From Tubulanus polymorphus (taxonomy: Eukaryota > Nemertea > Palaeonemertea > Tubulaniformes > Tubulanidae): a stretch of 64,000 nt of DNA. How positions within the stretch are numbered: the stretch's first letter is position 1; each line of letters begins with the position of its first letter. Made by a program: the position numbers and the translations under genes. Shown here piece after piece: positions 36,656 through 48,842 of this stretch. The stretch lies in NCBI RefSeq assembly GCF_964204645.1, contig NC_134029.1, forward strand, positions 653,501-717,500. Direction: 5' to 3'. The notes beneath the pieces are model-generated. The model was given only the letters and a program-made list of their open reading frames with translations. It was not told the origin of the DNA and ran no database searches.

Positions 36656-37287
36656 TACGCGTATCGAGTCTCTATCCTCGTAAGTCGTGATCAGGCAAAT
36701 ATGCAAATATTTCTGTCTCAGATCAACACCTTTGTAAATATCAGTCACGCCTGGATTTCTGTAGCATTACATCAGAAAATCTCCTCGAATTGAAAACAAT
36801 TTATTCCAAATCGTCATTTAAAGTACAAATCTTTAAGGAATAAATCTGAAATGATTAAATTATGATGGGCTACTATGAAATTAATACATTCGTATTGAAA
36901 ATGGGTTCGAATCCTGATTTCAAAACCTGAGTCGACCACTATTTTGGGAAACTGTGGGTCCTCGGCTGTTTACACAGATATTGGGCCCTCGGGGATATAT
37001 AATACACGGTGTTATGGTAGGCGTACTGATGTTATTGTAAGGACCGGTTTATTTTACTTGAGTGTCGATTGATGTTTTTGCGTATAAACGACTTCCATTG
37101 AATACGACATTAATAATTCAGATAAACGACTGACGTCGTGAGTTTCACGTTCAATAATTCTTACTCGATACAAAATGAAATGTCTCCATTTCTGATATGA
37201 TATTAATTGGTTTATTGCCTCTGAGTCGCAAACTGAGCAGCGGAAAGTGCTACTCAACGGGTATAGGAGGGCAATCTCAATCAGCAG

Positions 37288-37612
37288 GTAAACGGTCTGA
37301 CGGCTGTACCGGGGCATGGGTCTGACAGCGCGAAGCGGGTACCGGGGCACGGGTCTGACAGCGCGAAGCGGGTACCGGGGCACGGGTCTGACAGCGCGGA
37401 GCGGGTACCGGGGCACGGGTCTGACAGTGGGGAGCGGGTACCGGGGCATGGGTCTGACAGCGCGAAGCGGGTACCGGGGCACGGGTCTGACAGCGCGGAG
37501 CGGGTACCGGGGCACGGGTCTGACAGTGGGGAGCGGGTACCGGGGCATGGGTCTGACAGCGCGAAGCCGGTACTGGGGCACGGGTCTGACAGCGGGGAGC
37601 GGGTACTGGGGT
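37288..37612. repeat. 33-bp GC-rich minisatellite with higher-order order of variants
   Basis: About ten units recur every 33 bp, at 37315, 37348 and so on to 37579. Each contains GGGTCTGACAG, then a variable octamer, then GGGTACCGGGGC. The octamers CGCGAAGC, CGCGGAGC and TGGGGAGC occur in an ordered series that partly repeats every three units, so blocks of several units were duplicated together. 33 is a multiple of three, so a frame is open on each strand (plus 37316-37675, GLTARSGYRGT). Several G runs per unit could form quadruplexes. Confidence 0.93.
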
Positions 37613-38343
37613 TTATTGGGTTTAAAGGGGTACTATGTTAGGGAGACTAACAATGGTGCATTGAGGGTACGATAGACTGAAATATGGAGGTAAGGTTTGG
37701 CGAGGAGCGCTGAAGGTACAGATGGTATGACAGAATGTTTTATAGTGAGATGGTTGTCGTACCCGGGAGTATGGTCGAGTCTGGCGGTGAGACCCGTGCA
37801 GAGTAAGTTGCTGTGACAGTATCGTGGATTCTCTATCGCTGATACAGTTTTTACCGTCACTCACAGCAAGGATTACTAGTTTTATAATAGAAATAGCGAT
37901 GATTATATCATACATATGACACCACAGAATAGGGATCAGTAAACCCGAACTGCTGAGACGTTGAAGGGCTACACTTGAGCCGCGCTGAGAATTAGCTGAC
38001 AATCACTGAAATAATCCTCTGAATAAGTACCCAAAAAACCAGTCAGAAATTATCATCTCTGACGCCTAGGAATCAGACAGTCATAGTACAATATATAATC
38101 CTGTGTACGATACTCGATTGGATTTAGAGATTTCTCGAGCGGTCGGGTGGTAAAGCCTTACTACTTATATGTGTTCCCTGTAGTGATCTAACATCCATCA
38201 ATGTCAATGACATTCACTGATCACTGTTTTCTGCTTATCTGGTTACACACCCACGTGGTCAATAGGTTTCCGCCAGTCTGAAATTGTATCTGACGTTTTA
38301 TCGTAGCTTAATGCCTGCTGAAATATCGAACAAAAAAAACCTA
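37613..38343. other. No supported feature
   Basis: Short overlapping minus-strand frames at 37622-38002, with no recognisable domain. Confidence 0.55.

Positions 38344-38435
<92 letters not shown>
38344..38435. repeat. CTGG tetranucleotide array, ~23 pure units
   Basis: A 92-bp uninterrupted CTGG/GGCT run with no variants. On the minus strand it reads SQPA repeats. Confidence 0.97.
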
Positions 38436-39107
38436 TTGCTTCCTGAACTGTTATTCATGACAATTACGTAATTATGAAATTGAAGACTATTCTAGAGGTT
38501 TCATGCCGTAGACATTATTACGCACAAGACTCCGGCGCGCGAATAAAAGGGCTTTATATGACGATAATTGATCGTCACGAAGTTGACCAGATAGTGACCA
38601 GAAATAGCGTCGACTTAAGACTCTAGCTTTTGCAAAGTGCATTAAGACGGTACCTCAAACAACCTCTTTAGTCAAATCACTTGCTCTCAGCCTCTTCTAG
38701 CCTTCAAAGATTTTTCCACGGATACGTGGTCCATCAAATCTATTGTAATTAAGACCACTGACAGCATATATCGTTAAATCCAGGCTCGATTCCAGATGAG
38801 TTGTTATCCACCCAACACAGTAATAGTAGACTCAGTATTCATTCTCACCCTCTACGCTATGAGTCGCCGTTGTCTCGAGTTAAGCCTTCGGGTTACACCG
38901 AACTATATTGTAATAGGGAACTTGTCGGCCTTAAAAAGAAAATCTAATTTCATTAATTTTTAATCTGAAAATATTCCCCGAGCGAAAAAAAGTTGTAGAA
39001 AGAGAGAATGAGCTGTTCATCGAAGAATGAAAACCTTGAAGAAGAAGCTTTGGACAGAAAGTTCGTTGAATGCGGGTAGAAAGGTGAATCTTGCAGGGGT
39101 CATTATT
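38436..39107. other. No supported feature
   Basis: Apparently unique AT-rich sequence. Confidence 0.6.
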
Positions 39108-39393
39108 GAGAGGCCGAGTAGAGAGGCCGTGTAGAGAAGCCGTGTAGAGAGGCCGAGTAGAGAGGCCGAGTAGAGAGGCCGAGTAGAGAGGCCGTGTAGA
39201 GAGACCGTGTAGAGAGGCCGAGTAGAGAGGCCGAGTAGAGAGACCGAGTAGAGAGGCCGTGTAGAGAGGCCGAGTAGAGAGGCCGTGTAGAGAAGCCGTG
39301 TAGAGAGGCCGAGTAGAGAGGCCGAGTAGAGAGACCGAGTAGAGAGGCCGTGTAGAGAGGCCGAGTAGAGAGGCCGTGTAGAGAGACCGTGTA
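39108..39393. repeat. 15-bp minisatellite, ~19 copies, left part
   Basis: Units of GAGAGGCCGwGTAGA with sporadic changes (AAGCC, GACC). The minus strand stays open as a five-residue repeat (LSTRP/LYSAS). The array is interrupted at 39394 by a foldback element and continues in diverged form beyond 39550. Confidence 0.92.
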
Positions 39394-39545
39394 CAGGGGT
39401 GGATTTAGACAAAGTCACTTTAAAATTCCGACCGTGTCGCCCGAAACGGTCGGAATTTTAAAGTGCCTTTTTATTTTTTCTCTGTATCATATATGCCCTT
39501 TTTATTGGTCGACATGGTCACAACATGCCCCTGGATCCGCCCCTG
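39394..39545. mobile_element. 152-bp MITE with TIRs, internal hairpin and 5-bp target duplication
   Basis: The element begins CAGGGGTGGATTTAG and ends CTGGATCCGCCCCTG, imperfect terminal inverted repeats. GTGTA, part of the minisatellite unit, lies on both sides (39389-39393 and 39546-39550). Inside, CACTTTAAAATTCCGACCGT (39416-39435) is perfectly mirrored at 39446-39465, giving a 20-bp stem and a 10-nt loop. No coding sequence. CAGGG-type ends suggest hAT, but hAT elements normally make 8-bp duplications, so the superfamily is open. Confidence 0.85.
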
Positions 39546-39550
39546 GTGTA

Positions 39551-39585
39551 AAGAGGCTGGAAAGGCCGTGTAGAAAGGCTAAAGA
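39551..39585. repeat. 15-bp minisatellite, diverged continuation
   Basis: AAGAGGCTGGAAAGGCCGTGTAGA-like units continue the 39108 array after the inserted MITE. These units are more diverged. Confidence 0.65.
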
Positions 39586-40664
39586 TTTTAGACATCTAGC
39601 TTCAATAAAAAAACTTTATGGAAATCTCAATGAAACATGACTCGATTTGTAACTGATGATATGATCACAGCTGAGAGTGTGGAAATTGAAAAAGCATTTT
39701 TGACGCGATCGCCGTGTTTACCGTCATACTGGCGGTGATGTAATCTGAACGGAATTAAATCAGACTATTCTCATCATGTGAGCATCAGAACTCACTCAGA
39801 TCTGAGACAGGTGTCTAAATAAAATATAATTTACTGAGAGCATTTGTGTGTGAGAATTGTGAGTTATTTTTCGGGCTATAATTAGAAAATGTGTTGTATT
39901 AAGTCGTAGTATTTCGATGTTGACTCAGCGGAGAGCGAGGCTGTGATAGTCTCAGTGGATCTTTCAACCCCGACTCACGACGAGTATATATTCAATTTCA
40001 TACTTTTTAAGAGCTCAGAAATCTACAATAGATAGAAAAGGGTTTGAGTTCATTACAAACTATTGTAATGAGATAACGATAGCGGTCACCCGGCATCAGA
40101 CCACAATTAGGTTAGTAGCTCGAAGATGCGTAGGGCCGGACCCCAAAAATAGTACCTAGAGTGAAGAAGAGGTCCCCCATAAATGTTGCCATAATTTCTG
40201 CAAATGGGATAGGTAACGAATTTCGGTTATATGTATGAAATCCATTGATCCTGAGAGACAGATCGATGATGAAATAAGGGATTCCCTGGACTTTTTTTGC
40301 TTGGAGTAAGGGTACCAAACACGGTGGGGGATTCCCTTAGATATTTGGCCCGGATGTACTGGCATACCTGTACTGGGATACCCCTCCTTTCTAAAGGTTT
40401 GATTATTTCAAAAGTTAGGTTGGGTACGTGGGGCGAAAACCACTTCAATGCGTAGCTAAGATGCTGGCCTATGAGCCATAAGCAGGATTTCCCCTGAATT
40501 TACGCGCTTATATATGAACTAAACTCTCGAATTTCTTGTTTTTACTATAGGATATAGAAGATTTTGGAATAGTGGTCTGAGCTCACCCCTGACCACACCT
40601 GACTGATCGCCACGCAGTTCACTGGTCACCACTGACACAAACCACCAAACTCATACAATCACCT
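39586..40664. other. No called gene; low-stop stretch at 40112-40448
   Basis: All three minus-strand frames are open through much of 40112-40448 (68, 69 and 73 codons). I recognise no protein in any of them. It might be a worn transposon coding remnant, or simply T-poor sequence on that strand. Confidence 0.3.
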
Positions 40665-40800
40665 GTACTCTGTGGTCTAGAGGTTAAGACAGTGGACTGA
40701 CAAGCCAGTGCCCCAGGTTCTAATCCCAGTGGATGCTGCAGCTAGGGTTAGAGTTGTAAGCCAGTGGTGGCTGGTGATACGGTTAGAGTTGTAACTTTAA
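40665..40800 (+). mobile_element. tRNA-derived SINE
   Basis: A tRNA-like head has an A box TGGTCTAGAGG at about 40673-40683 and a B box GGTTCTAATCC at 40716-40726. Downstream, the unrelated body repeats GGTTAGAGTTGTAA twice. The boxes are about 33 bp apart, normal for a tRNA-derived Pol III promoter. The cloverleaf is degraded, so this is a SINE rather than a tRNA gene. The 3' end is uncertain. Confidence 0.6.
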
Positions 40801-43007
40801 TTTTTTGATAATTTTAGTAATGGTGATTTGGTTGTGTTCAGATAAGGATAACTAGCCTTTTATCGTCATTAGAGTGGCTACACCTGATTGGTCACCAGAT
40901 TTAGAATCATCGCCAGTCACTACAGCTCGTATTTGAGACTTGGGTTAGGTTTATGGACGACCAGTGGTTTCTTTTTTAAACATATTCACCATGCATCTGT
41001 ATGGAATTCTTTAGTAATAAATCTAACCAGATGCTGCGTGTAAAACCAGATGTACGTTTGAGTTTTATATTCTTACCCTAATTATATAAAAATAGGTGTT
41101 TTACTATGAATTCCTGTCGAACAGGTGGCATCTACTCGAACATTTGTATCAACACTGAATTTATACGAGTTCATTGATAAAATCAACACAAACGTGGTTC
41201 GAATATTTTCCGTATAGATTTCTAGCTCTTCTTTAGCCGTTTTTATCCAGATCTGTAGCTTCAGGCTTTTCGCAGGTTATTGTCACCACGAGCTCCAGCG
41301 CTAGAAACAAATAATCTTTATGAATAATCGACATGTAAAAAGCCTTCAATCTTGACGTATTGTAGCAGTCACAGTGTTTCTACTGATGACAGGCCTGTCA
41401 CGCAAGTTTCCTGTCTTTAGGTTTTGTTGTTGCATATTCTATTCAACCATAAGTTGCCTGAGATACTGTATATTCGCTAAGGGGAATTTCTAAATCAATC
41501 TAGATTTATAGCGATTCAGTAAAAAAAGCGATTCAAAAATGTTTTGACCAATTTTGACCAAATCTAAATGTGATTCGTAGTAAATTGTAACGATTAGCGT
41601 TACCGCGGGATAGGAGCTCGGTTAGATTGTTTAACTCACAACTGTGGAACTGGGTCGAGCTGATCTGAAAAACTTACAGGCCCTATCATTAAATCACGTG
41701 TCAATATGGTGTCCGCCACGTGGAAAAAGCAGCTGTACCATCCTCTAACGATGTAAGACGATGTTTTTCTCTGCTATACGTGGCTTAGTCAACGCGGCAG
41801 TGGTTTTTTTCTACTTCCAATTGATGGTTTGAATCGTGTGACAGTGACTGAGTATTTTTCTGTAGTTCTTCTCAACGCTGTGCACCTTATAGTTGATGGT
41901 TTGAATGTTGACAGTGACTGAGTATGTTCAGTTAGGTAGGTTTTATTGGCCTCGGACGCGACCAGCATGTGGTATTCACTCATCCTGACTCTGAAACACA
42001 CACTTCAAAATCTAATCATTTCGTGCGTATAAGATACCGCCGTCACAAATGCATTTTTCTGGTCAAATGTTCCTCTTGTTGAAATGGGTTTGAGAAATAC
42101 AAGTGGTTTAACATTTTTTAATAAAGGTCCCGAGTTTCCAGTGTACGTGAACAAATTGTTAAATGTACAGTACACTCAGACACACTTATATAAGTCGTTG
42201 TTTTCGGGACGATCTTTATATGTGAAAGACTTATCCAAATGACGGCTTGCGCACAATTTGAGACTAATAAAAAACTTCAGTAATTTGACGACCTATGACT
42301 TACTTATCAGATGACATAACCTAGTTTATGACTGTATGAGTATAATGTCTTAGTTCTTATTTCATTTTGGTTTCAACTTAAGTCACAACAATCCAGCTAT
42401 GTGGATACATCAGCATCATCTTATATCGCTCTATCAATCTGTGACACATCAGAGATCAGAGATCAGCTAATCGTGTTTATCAAAATCTGTGTCAATTCTC
42501 AGGCTAAGACGACCTCGAAAAATAATGTCTGTATCATCAGAATTTCAGACGCTTGCAATATCGGCGTCATCATTTCATGTTCAGTCAAATGCTGGTTTTA
42601 TAAACTATATAATAAAAGTCAACCTCTATGTTTAGATGAATCCCTAGCGACGAATGATTAATATGAACATCTCCCTCGAGTTTCAAATTCATAAAACTGG
42701 GCCTTGTTAGTTCCTTTTTCTTTATAATCGATTGGATAAAAACAACAGCGTCAGAGAAGCGTGTATAATACCAGTGCCAGCGCGTGTGTGAATTTGATTT
42801 ATCAGCTCGCCTAGACCGTATTATCTCTCCTGCTACGATCGCTCGGGTACTAATCGGAACTTCTAGTATGACTGATGTGCTAAAATTTTCATTGATTCTG
42901 TTTTGAAAGGCGTTGATTCTACGTTTTAATTCTATATGTCAAGCGATAATAAATGGCGTTGTAAAAGCGTTGTCGTCGCATTTGATGACACAATAGAAAA
43001 CCATCGC
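40801..43007. other. No gene; one local duplication
   Basis: TTGATGGTTTGAAT followed by GTGACAGTGACTGAGTAT occurs at about 41820-41855 and again near 41892-41926, an approximately 73-bp tandem duplication. The 86-codon frame at 42401-42661 has no domain. Confidence 0.5.
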
Positions 43008-43330
43008 GTGCCGAAGTGTTACGTCGTGGGCTTCCGTAGTTTATGCAAATAATGCCGTGGTTTCAAGCTCCTCATTCCAACCTGTCCAGCGCGCCGCAGT
43101 ATCATCATATGGGCTTCCGTAGTTTATGCAAATGATACCAGGTTTTTAGCTCCTCCACTCTGTCTAGCTGGCCGCAGTGTTATCATGTGGGCTTTCGTAG
43201 TTTATGCAAATGACATGGGTTTCTAGCTCCTCATTTCATTCAGTCCAGCTGTCCGCAGTGTTATCATGTGGGCTTCCGTAGTTTATGCAAATGACGTGAG
43301 TTTCTAGCTCCTCATTCCATTCTGTCGCCC
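43008..43330. repeat. Four ~81-bp tandem units, each with a POU octamer
   Basis: Four diverged units each contain GTAGTTTATGCAAAT followed about 15-20 bp later by TAGCTCCTC. The canonical octamer ATGCAAAT is intact in all four, at 43043-43050, 43126-43133, 43204-43211 and 43285-43292. Spacings are 83, 78 and 81 bp. The surrounding bases have drifted more than the octamer block. Confidence 0.9.
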
Positions 43331-45396
43331 GTAGTTAGAAAAAAAAACCCAGTCACCTTTATACATTGATCGATTATTTTGTATGCGTTTGATGTTGTTT
43401 TTCTAGTAAGCGACGTGAGAGTCAATTGGCTTATGACAGGAAACAGTGTACATTATTCAGTAAAGGTTCCCCGCCAGCCGTTCTATTGTCGACTTCATTT
43501 AGCTGTGGCCATTTTCGTTCAAATTCTCGATGTCGCCGTAAAAAGCTTTTTGCCGATATGCAGAACGCGATGGAAAATGCTGTTATATACAATAACGCCT
43601 ACGATCGAAGCCTCGGGGATTTTAAACCGCTCTGACCTCATGTCGTCCCGGGTCGTTGCCCCAGAAATTGAAAATCTTTAACTCATTCAGGCGAAATATG
43701 TGACGGATGTCGAATGTCGAATGTCGTATATCAAATGATTTCGGTCGCTTGTAATGACTGGTGTTTGTAATGACACCTGTCTAGCGTACACCGGGTTAAC
43801 TGATGTTTTCTATCGCGTCCTTTGCCGAAAGGGGAATTTTGACTATCGCCATCTCTCCTGGATGATGTGTGAATATCAGCTGCAACCTTAAGTTCATCCC
43901 TTTTATCACCTGAGATGTTGCGTATATTGTCCGCCAGTAGAATACATCATAAAGGATGGATATAGAATGTTTATTCTCTGTGGACTCATTCCCTTCTTCA
44001 ATTATTCACGTCAAGTTCTTTGGAAGTAAAAGAAAACATTAAAAATTTACTTAAATTTTTTTCTACATTTCCAGGTTGCGTAGTGCATAGTGTTTATAAT
44101 ACGCCCGAGGGTTTGGTTACCTTCAGAATTGCAGCTGAAAAGGCTCTCACTTGAGAACAATGTCAAATAGCAAAACAGTCTCTATCATCTGTGAACTCAT
44201 GTTTTGATTTGATAGCGCGTAGCTGGAGGCGAGTTTTCAATGTGTTTCTGTTTCAACATTTCACCCTAAAAGTCATCTTTACCTACCGGTAATATCAAAC
44301 TGTATTGTAAAATTGATTCGATTCTCAAACACAGTTAAAAATCATCAGACTCAAACATAAGTTTCATCATTCAAACATCAAGGCCTGCGCCGTCTAGGTG
44401 CCCGTAGTTCAAACAATAGAAACTCAAGCTGATGCGATCATGTGCAACTTGGTTCCTGTTTTTATTCACTAGTAAATGTTACGGTGAAATCGTTTTTCTA
44501 GAATTCTACCCACTTTGAAGTCGGAAGATTTTTCCGATTAAAATCTTCAATGCAAAAGTCTTCCGTGAGATTAAAAAACGATCTGATATCTAATCCATCT
44601 TCTGAGAGATTTCTAATGAGTAATATGATTTCATTCGTTGTGTAACCGACTGTAATCCGAATCGTTTAGCGTCACCCTGTATCAAGCAAAAGAGTTGGCG
44701 TTTCGTATTTTCTTCCGCGATGTTTTGCTTCATTGCCCGAAATCAGATGGAAAAAATATGGACAGATTTGTCTGAATAGAGACAGACGACGAGGACGGAT
44801 CGCGACAGCTGCCGCTACTACTACCTCGAAATAAAAGAAAAAATCATTAGTCTATTCTTTATATAATCTGTGGTGAACACAGCCTTATATACATTCACAT
44901 TATGTACATGTATAGGAGAACTTTCCCTTCGATTTCACGCTGTTAAAATCGTTACAAATCGACTTAAATCCGGATTCTTATCTCCGATTGAGTTCGTAAA
45001 CGATGGATGATTTTTAATTCGATGCAAAGTCGAATCGGAAAGATAAACTACGACACGAGTTTGAGTAGAACCGCGTCCAAACATCATCCAGCAGATTTAG
45101 AGCTTTCAACTTTTCGAAATTAATTTTCTGATTAAAAAAATGACGTCGAGCATTACTTGAAAATAACTTCAAACCATTGTCTACGACGTCTAAACAAGTT
45201 TTATGAATTCAATTTCGAAAATAAAAATGACAAAAGTGGACAATATTGTAAATATTGGTTATAGAACTCGGTGTGTCTGGCGACACCGTCGACTACAATG
45301 TGAACGGTATGTGACGCACGCGTTCGCTGTTAACACTACCCTCGATGAATGAGACAGCCAATTGGATGATCTATCCAGTCACATGACTCGACTCAC
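43331..45396. other. No supported gene
   Basis: Plus frames at 43379-43681 and 43426-43635 follow an acceptor-like TTTTTCTAG but match nothing I know. A minus-strand stretch near 44675-44835 is open for about 53 codons after a pyrimidine-rich tract. It could in principle follow the exon candidate at 45397, since the phase would fit, but that is conjecture. Confidence 0.4.
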
Positions 45397-45573
45397 CGGA
45401 GATACGGCGTTCTCCGTTCTCGCCAGTAGTACAGTTGTTGACGATGTCGATGGATAAACTATTGGAACTCTTCTCTCAAACCTCTCCTCACGGCTGCGTC
45501 TTCGATTGTCTAAATATATAGGACTTAATATCTCGGGACTATTCAAACTACAGGTTCGTACAGACGCTTTCAT
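45397..45573 (-). CDS. Candidate first coding exon, unknown protein
   Basis: The minus strand has ATG at 45573 and 59 open codons ending in CCG at 45397, directly followed by a strong donor GTGAGT (phase 0). The peptide is hydrophilic and protein-like, with a basic/acidic segment RRRSREERFERR, then a serine/threonine-rich stretch. I recognise no family. The sequence before the ATG (AAAGTCAG) has a weak acceptor look, so it could also be an internal exon. No second exon is established. Support is only the open frame, the composition and the donor. Confidence 0.3.
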
Positions 45574-48500
45574 CTGACTTTATTTATCATATGTTTTCTT
45601 CTAATTGTCAATTGATTCAAAAATGGAACTTGTAAAGTTTTAGATAGTTTTTAATCTCCACTTCACTGATGTAGCATCTATAAGTTTGCGAGCAAGCTCT
45701 TGAAAATATCGATAGTATACATTTCTTGAAGGGAATAATTGAAATAATTTTCAATCTTCTGAAAGATGCAAAATATTTTGTAATAAAATATATAGAATGA
45801 TCTAGTTAAGAAACTGAGAGGAATTCTATAACGATATAGAAATGGGAAATAGAAATGTTGGCGATCGTCTTCGTAAACTGGTGGGGAATTGATTCGTAAA
45901 AATTTTCAAAAATCGGTTTTATCTTAACCTATGTACAGATTACTAAATCAGACTCAGATGCGGCTTTAAATTCCTTGATTTTCACACAAAATCGTTTAGA
46001 ATCGACCTGCAATCACAACTGGCTTGAATCATCGTAGTTAGGAACGATCATTGTGTTAATGACTTATCCAAATGGCGACTTACACTCAATAAATTGAATT
46101 GCAAATATAAATCGGGACTCTAAAATAAAGACGACTTGAAATAATGTGACGACTTCTTTAGCGAGTTTGACAGCATACTAAGAATATACCGTGTTCGCTG
46201 ATGACGACTATAATATAACCTCGTCATCATATACACGTAGAAAACTGTGGCCTTTTCTATTGACTTTCATCACGAAACTTCTAAAAAGTGACATGAAATA
46301 TATTTTTCGCGAACGGGCGCCATGTATTCACAGATAGAGACTATTAGTGATTTTAGTTTATGCTTCAAATGTTTTCTGTTTTTACTAATGTTCAATGTAT
46401 TGATATTTTACGTACAAATGGTAAAGTGTTTAGTTGGAGTTGCCCCACTCAGCCAGCTGGCCTAAAGAGTACACACTAAAGAGTGAATGGAGTCCCGGAC
46501 AGCGACACGCTCGGATCCGATCATTTTACTGCCTTTTCACTATCTGTTCATCGTGGTCGAATCAATACCTCGTAATTAATAATCTAATTTATTCATTGCT
46601 TTTTATACTTCGCGTAATCATCAACAGATGTTTCGATTCCCGTCGCGGATTTGAAAAAAAATGAAAGAAATAAACGAGGAATCCTTCTGCGCGAAATACC
46701 GCGCCATTTACCATCGAATATATATTTGAGGGACCCGAGAAATTGCGGTCCCTCCTGCGAGAGCTAAATTTAAATTTGAAGGACTAAATTCCAACCTACT
46801 ACACAGCGAAAGTACAAAATTCGGATCCGATTCTACTGCGATTTTGCGAGCATTTAATCGATCGGGAAATATGGATTCGAACCTAGTATGACTTTTCGCC
46901 ATATTTGGAAAATCTATAGATAAGTGTACATTCGGCGGAATGTATATCTACAATATTTACATTCGAAGGCAGTTGTCACTTTTCACACTTCGTAAACAAT
47001 GCTACTTACCCAAAACCATACATTTCACGCTATAAGAGGATGTTTTGTTATCTGTAAGGATGCGCCACATCCTACTTGAGCATCATCCATAGCGTGTATT
47101 TATCTATGCGAGGCCGCCTTAAAACGCGAGTGGCTTTTTTCAAAAACGTCACCGATGACATGTTATCTCTCGTTACAGCAGATGTGAGAACACATCGAGG
47201 AGATATTCTATCTATCTATCAATCTACGAGAGCGTGAACAGGTTTTTACACAAAGACACTTGAAAAATAGAAAGAAAAACGATCCGCGCAAAACCTTTCT
47301 AAATTACTGACAAACCGTGGCAACAAGTGTGGAAACCATCAGATATATCAAACTGTGTCATACAATGTACCCAGCCACTGAAGTGGTATCAAAAATCATT
47401 CGCTAACACCGAAAAAACTCGTCGTCAATTCTATAGGTCTTCGGAAACATCTGGTGTTTGATGTGGCAAATAGATCAGTAAGGAGAGAATGTCATCAGAT
47501 TCTCGATTCATTTCTGACATCGCTGTCAAGATTGTTTAGATATAGATTTATCGTGTGATGTGTGTTCAAGTAAAAGCTCAACACCACAAACACCGAATTC
47601 ACTTAGATTTCAATAATCACGTGATGGAGAAACAGAAAACCCTTTTGCTATAGACCACCAAGGACTGAGAATCTCAATAGAGTTTCGAGCATGAAATACT
47701 GATGAAACTTTCCTATGTTCAGTGAACTGGGTCCCGAGAAACAGTTTTCGAGTATTTTTGACGGCTGAACTGTTCTTCATTTACTCTTGTTGTTCAACTC
47801 AGTGAAACGATTTCTAGATTATTTTTGGAATGGTAGAATACCAGATGTCTATAAAGAATAGACTCAGTGCAGATTGAATTATGTTTTTGTACGATATAAA
47901 GTTCATTAGATGTGATTAAGATGCGGCAGTATCATCTAAACTGTGACACATAGTCAATAAAACACTGACTGCAAACCGCATCAAAATCAGCCTCAAAATC
48001 CACACAATTTATCATCAGTGCAGATATGATCTCGCACATTCTGATTGATCCACACTGCATCGCCTCAATTCACTATCATCGACCGAATGAATTCCAATCA
48101 TTTTGATGATAGTATTCATTACGACGATTGATTAAAACTTCGCGACTCTCAAAAACGAAAAATAAATAAATACAATGGAAATCCAATAACGTATCGAATT
48201 CTAAAAAAAAACTGTGGTATGAAATATGTGGCCCCTGTATTAAATATAGAGTCCACTTCGAGAGCATTAACTCTAAGCAATCCGCAGATGATTTTATATT
48301 GGTTGTAGAGCTAAGAATGGTCTAAGACTGGTCTTAAGTTGTTAGATTAGCTATAGGCTTGGTGCTGATTGGCTATAGATCCAAGAAATGAACGAGCTGA
48401 AGTTAGTATTAGAATCTAATGATACTTGTGGTACCGGGCATTGACAGTCAAACAACCGGCTCGTTAATAGACGCTACTTTTTGCGAAAGCACCTCCTCCA

Positions 48501-48797
48501 CGCAACATCCCGAGTACCGCTATTTTTGTCATAGAAAATTCATTAGATTACATCATTGTTTCAGCGACTTTATCATATATATATATGAAATAGTCACCAA
48601 TATTGGCGCTTTAAATTTTCGGAATTTTTCACCGGGAGACCCCCAAACCTCGCGCTCGCTGTTGCAACGTCGTCAAATATGTTCCGCTTTATCTAAATTC
48701 GCACCCAGCCAAGATAAAGGCTGCGTCCGGGGTACAGGGTGAATTGTAAGATTCAGTGATCTCTGCTCTCATCTCACTGATAGTATGTTCATAGAAC
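45574..48797. other. No gene; one interspersed-repeat relic
   Basis: About 48300-48360 contains GGTCTAAGACTGGTCTTAAG, then GTTAGATTAGCTATAGG, a reverse-oriented relic of the 34.4-kb MITE family. A minus frame at 46708-46902 and a plus frame at 48419-48742 are not recognisable. Confidence 0.5.
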
Positions 48798-48842
48798 AGC
48801 AGCAGCAGCAGCGGCAGCAGCGGCAGCAGCAGCAGCAGCAGG
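48798..48842. repeat. CAG trinucleotide array with CGG interruptions
   Basis: About 15 CAG/CGG triplets. No open frame of note surrounds it. Confidence 0.92.
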
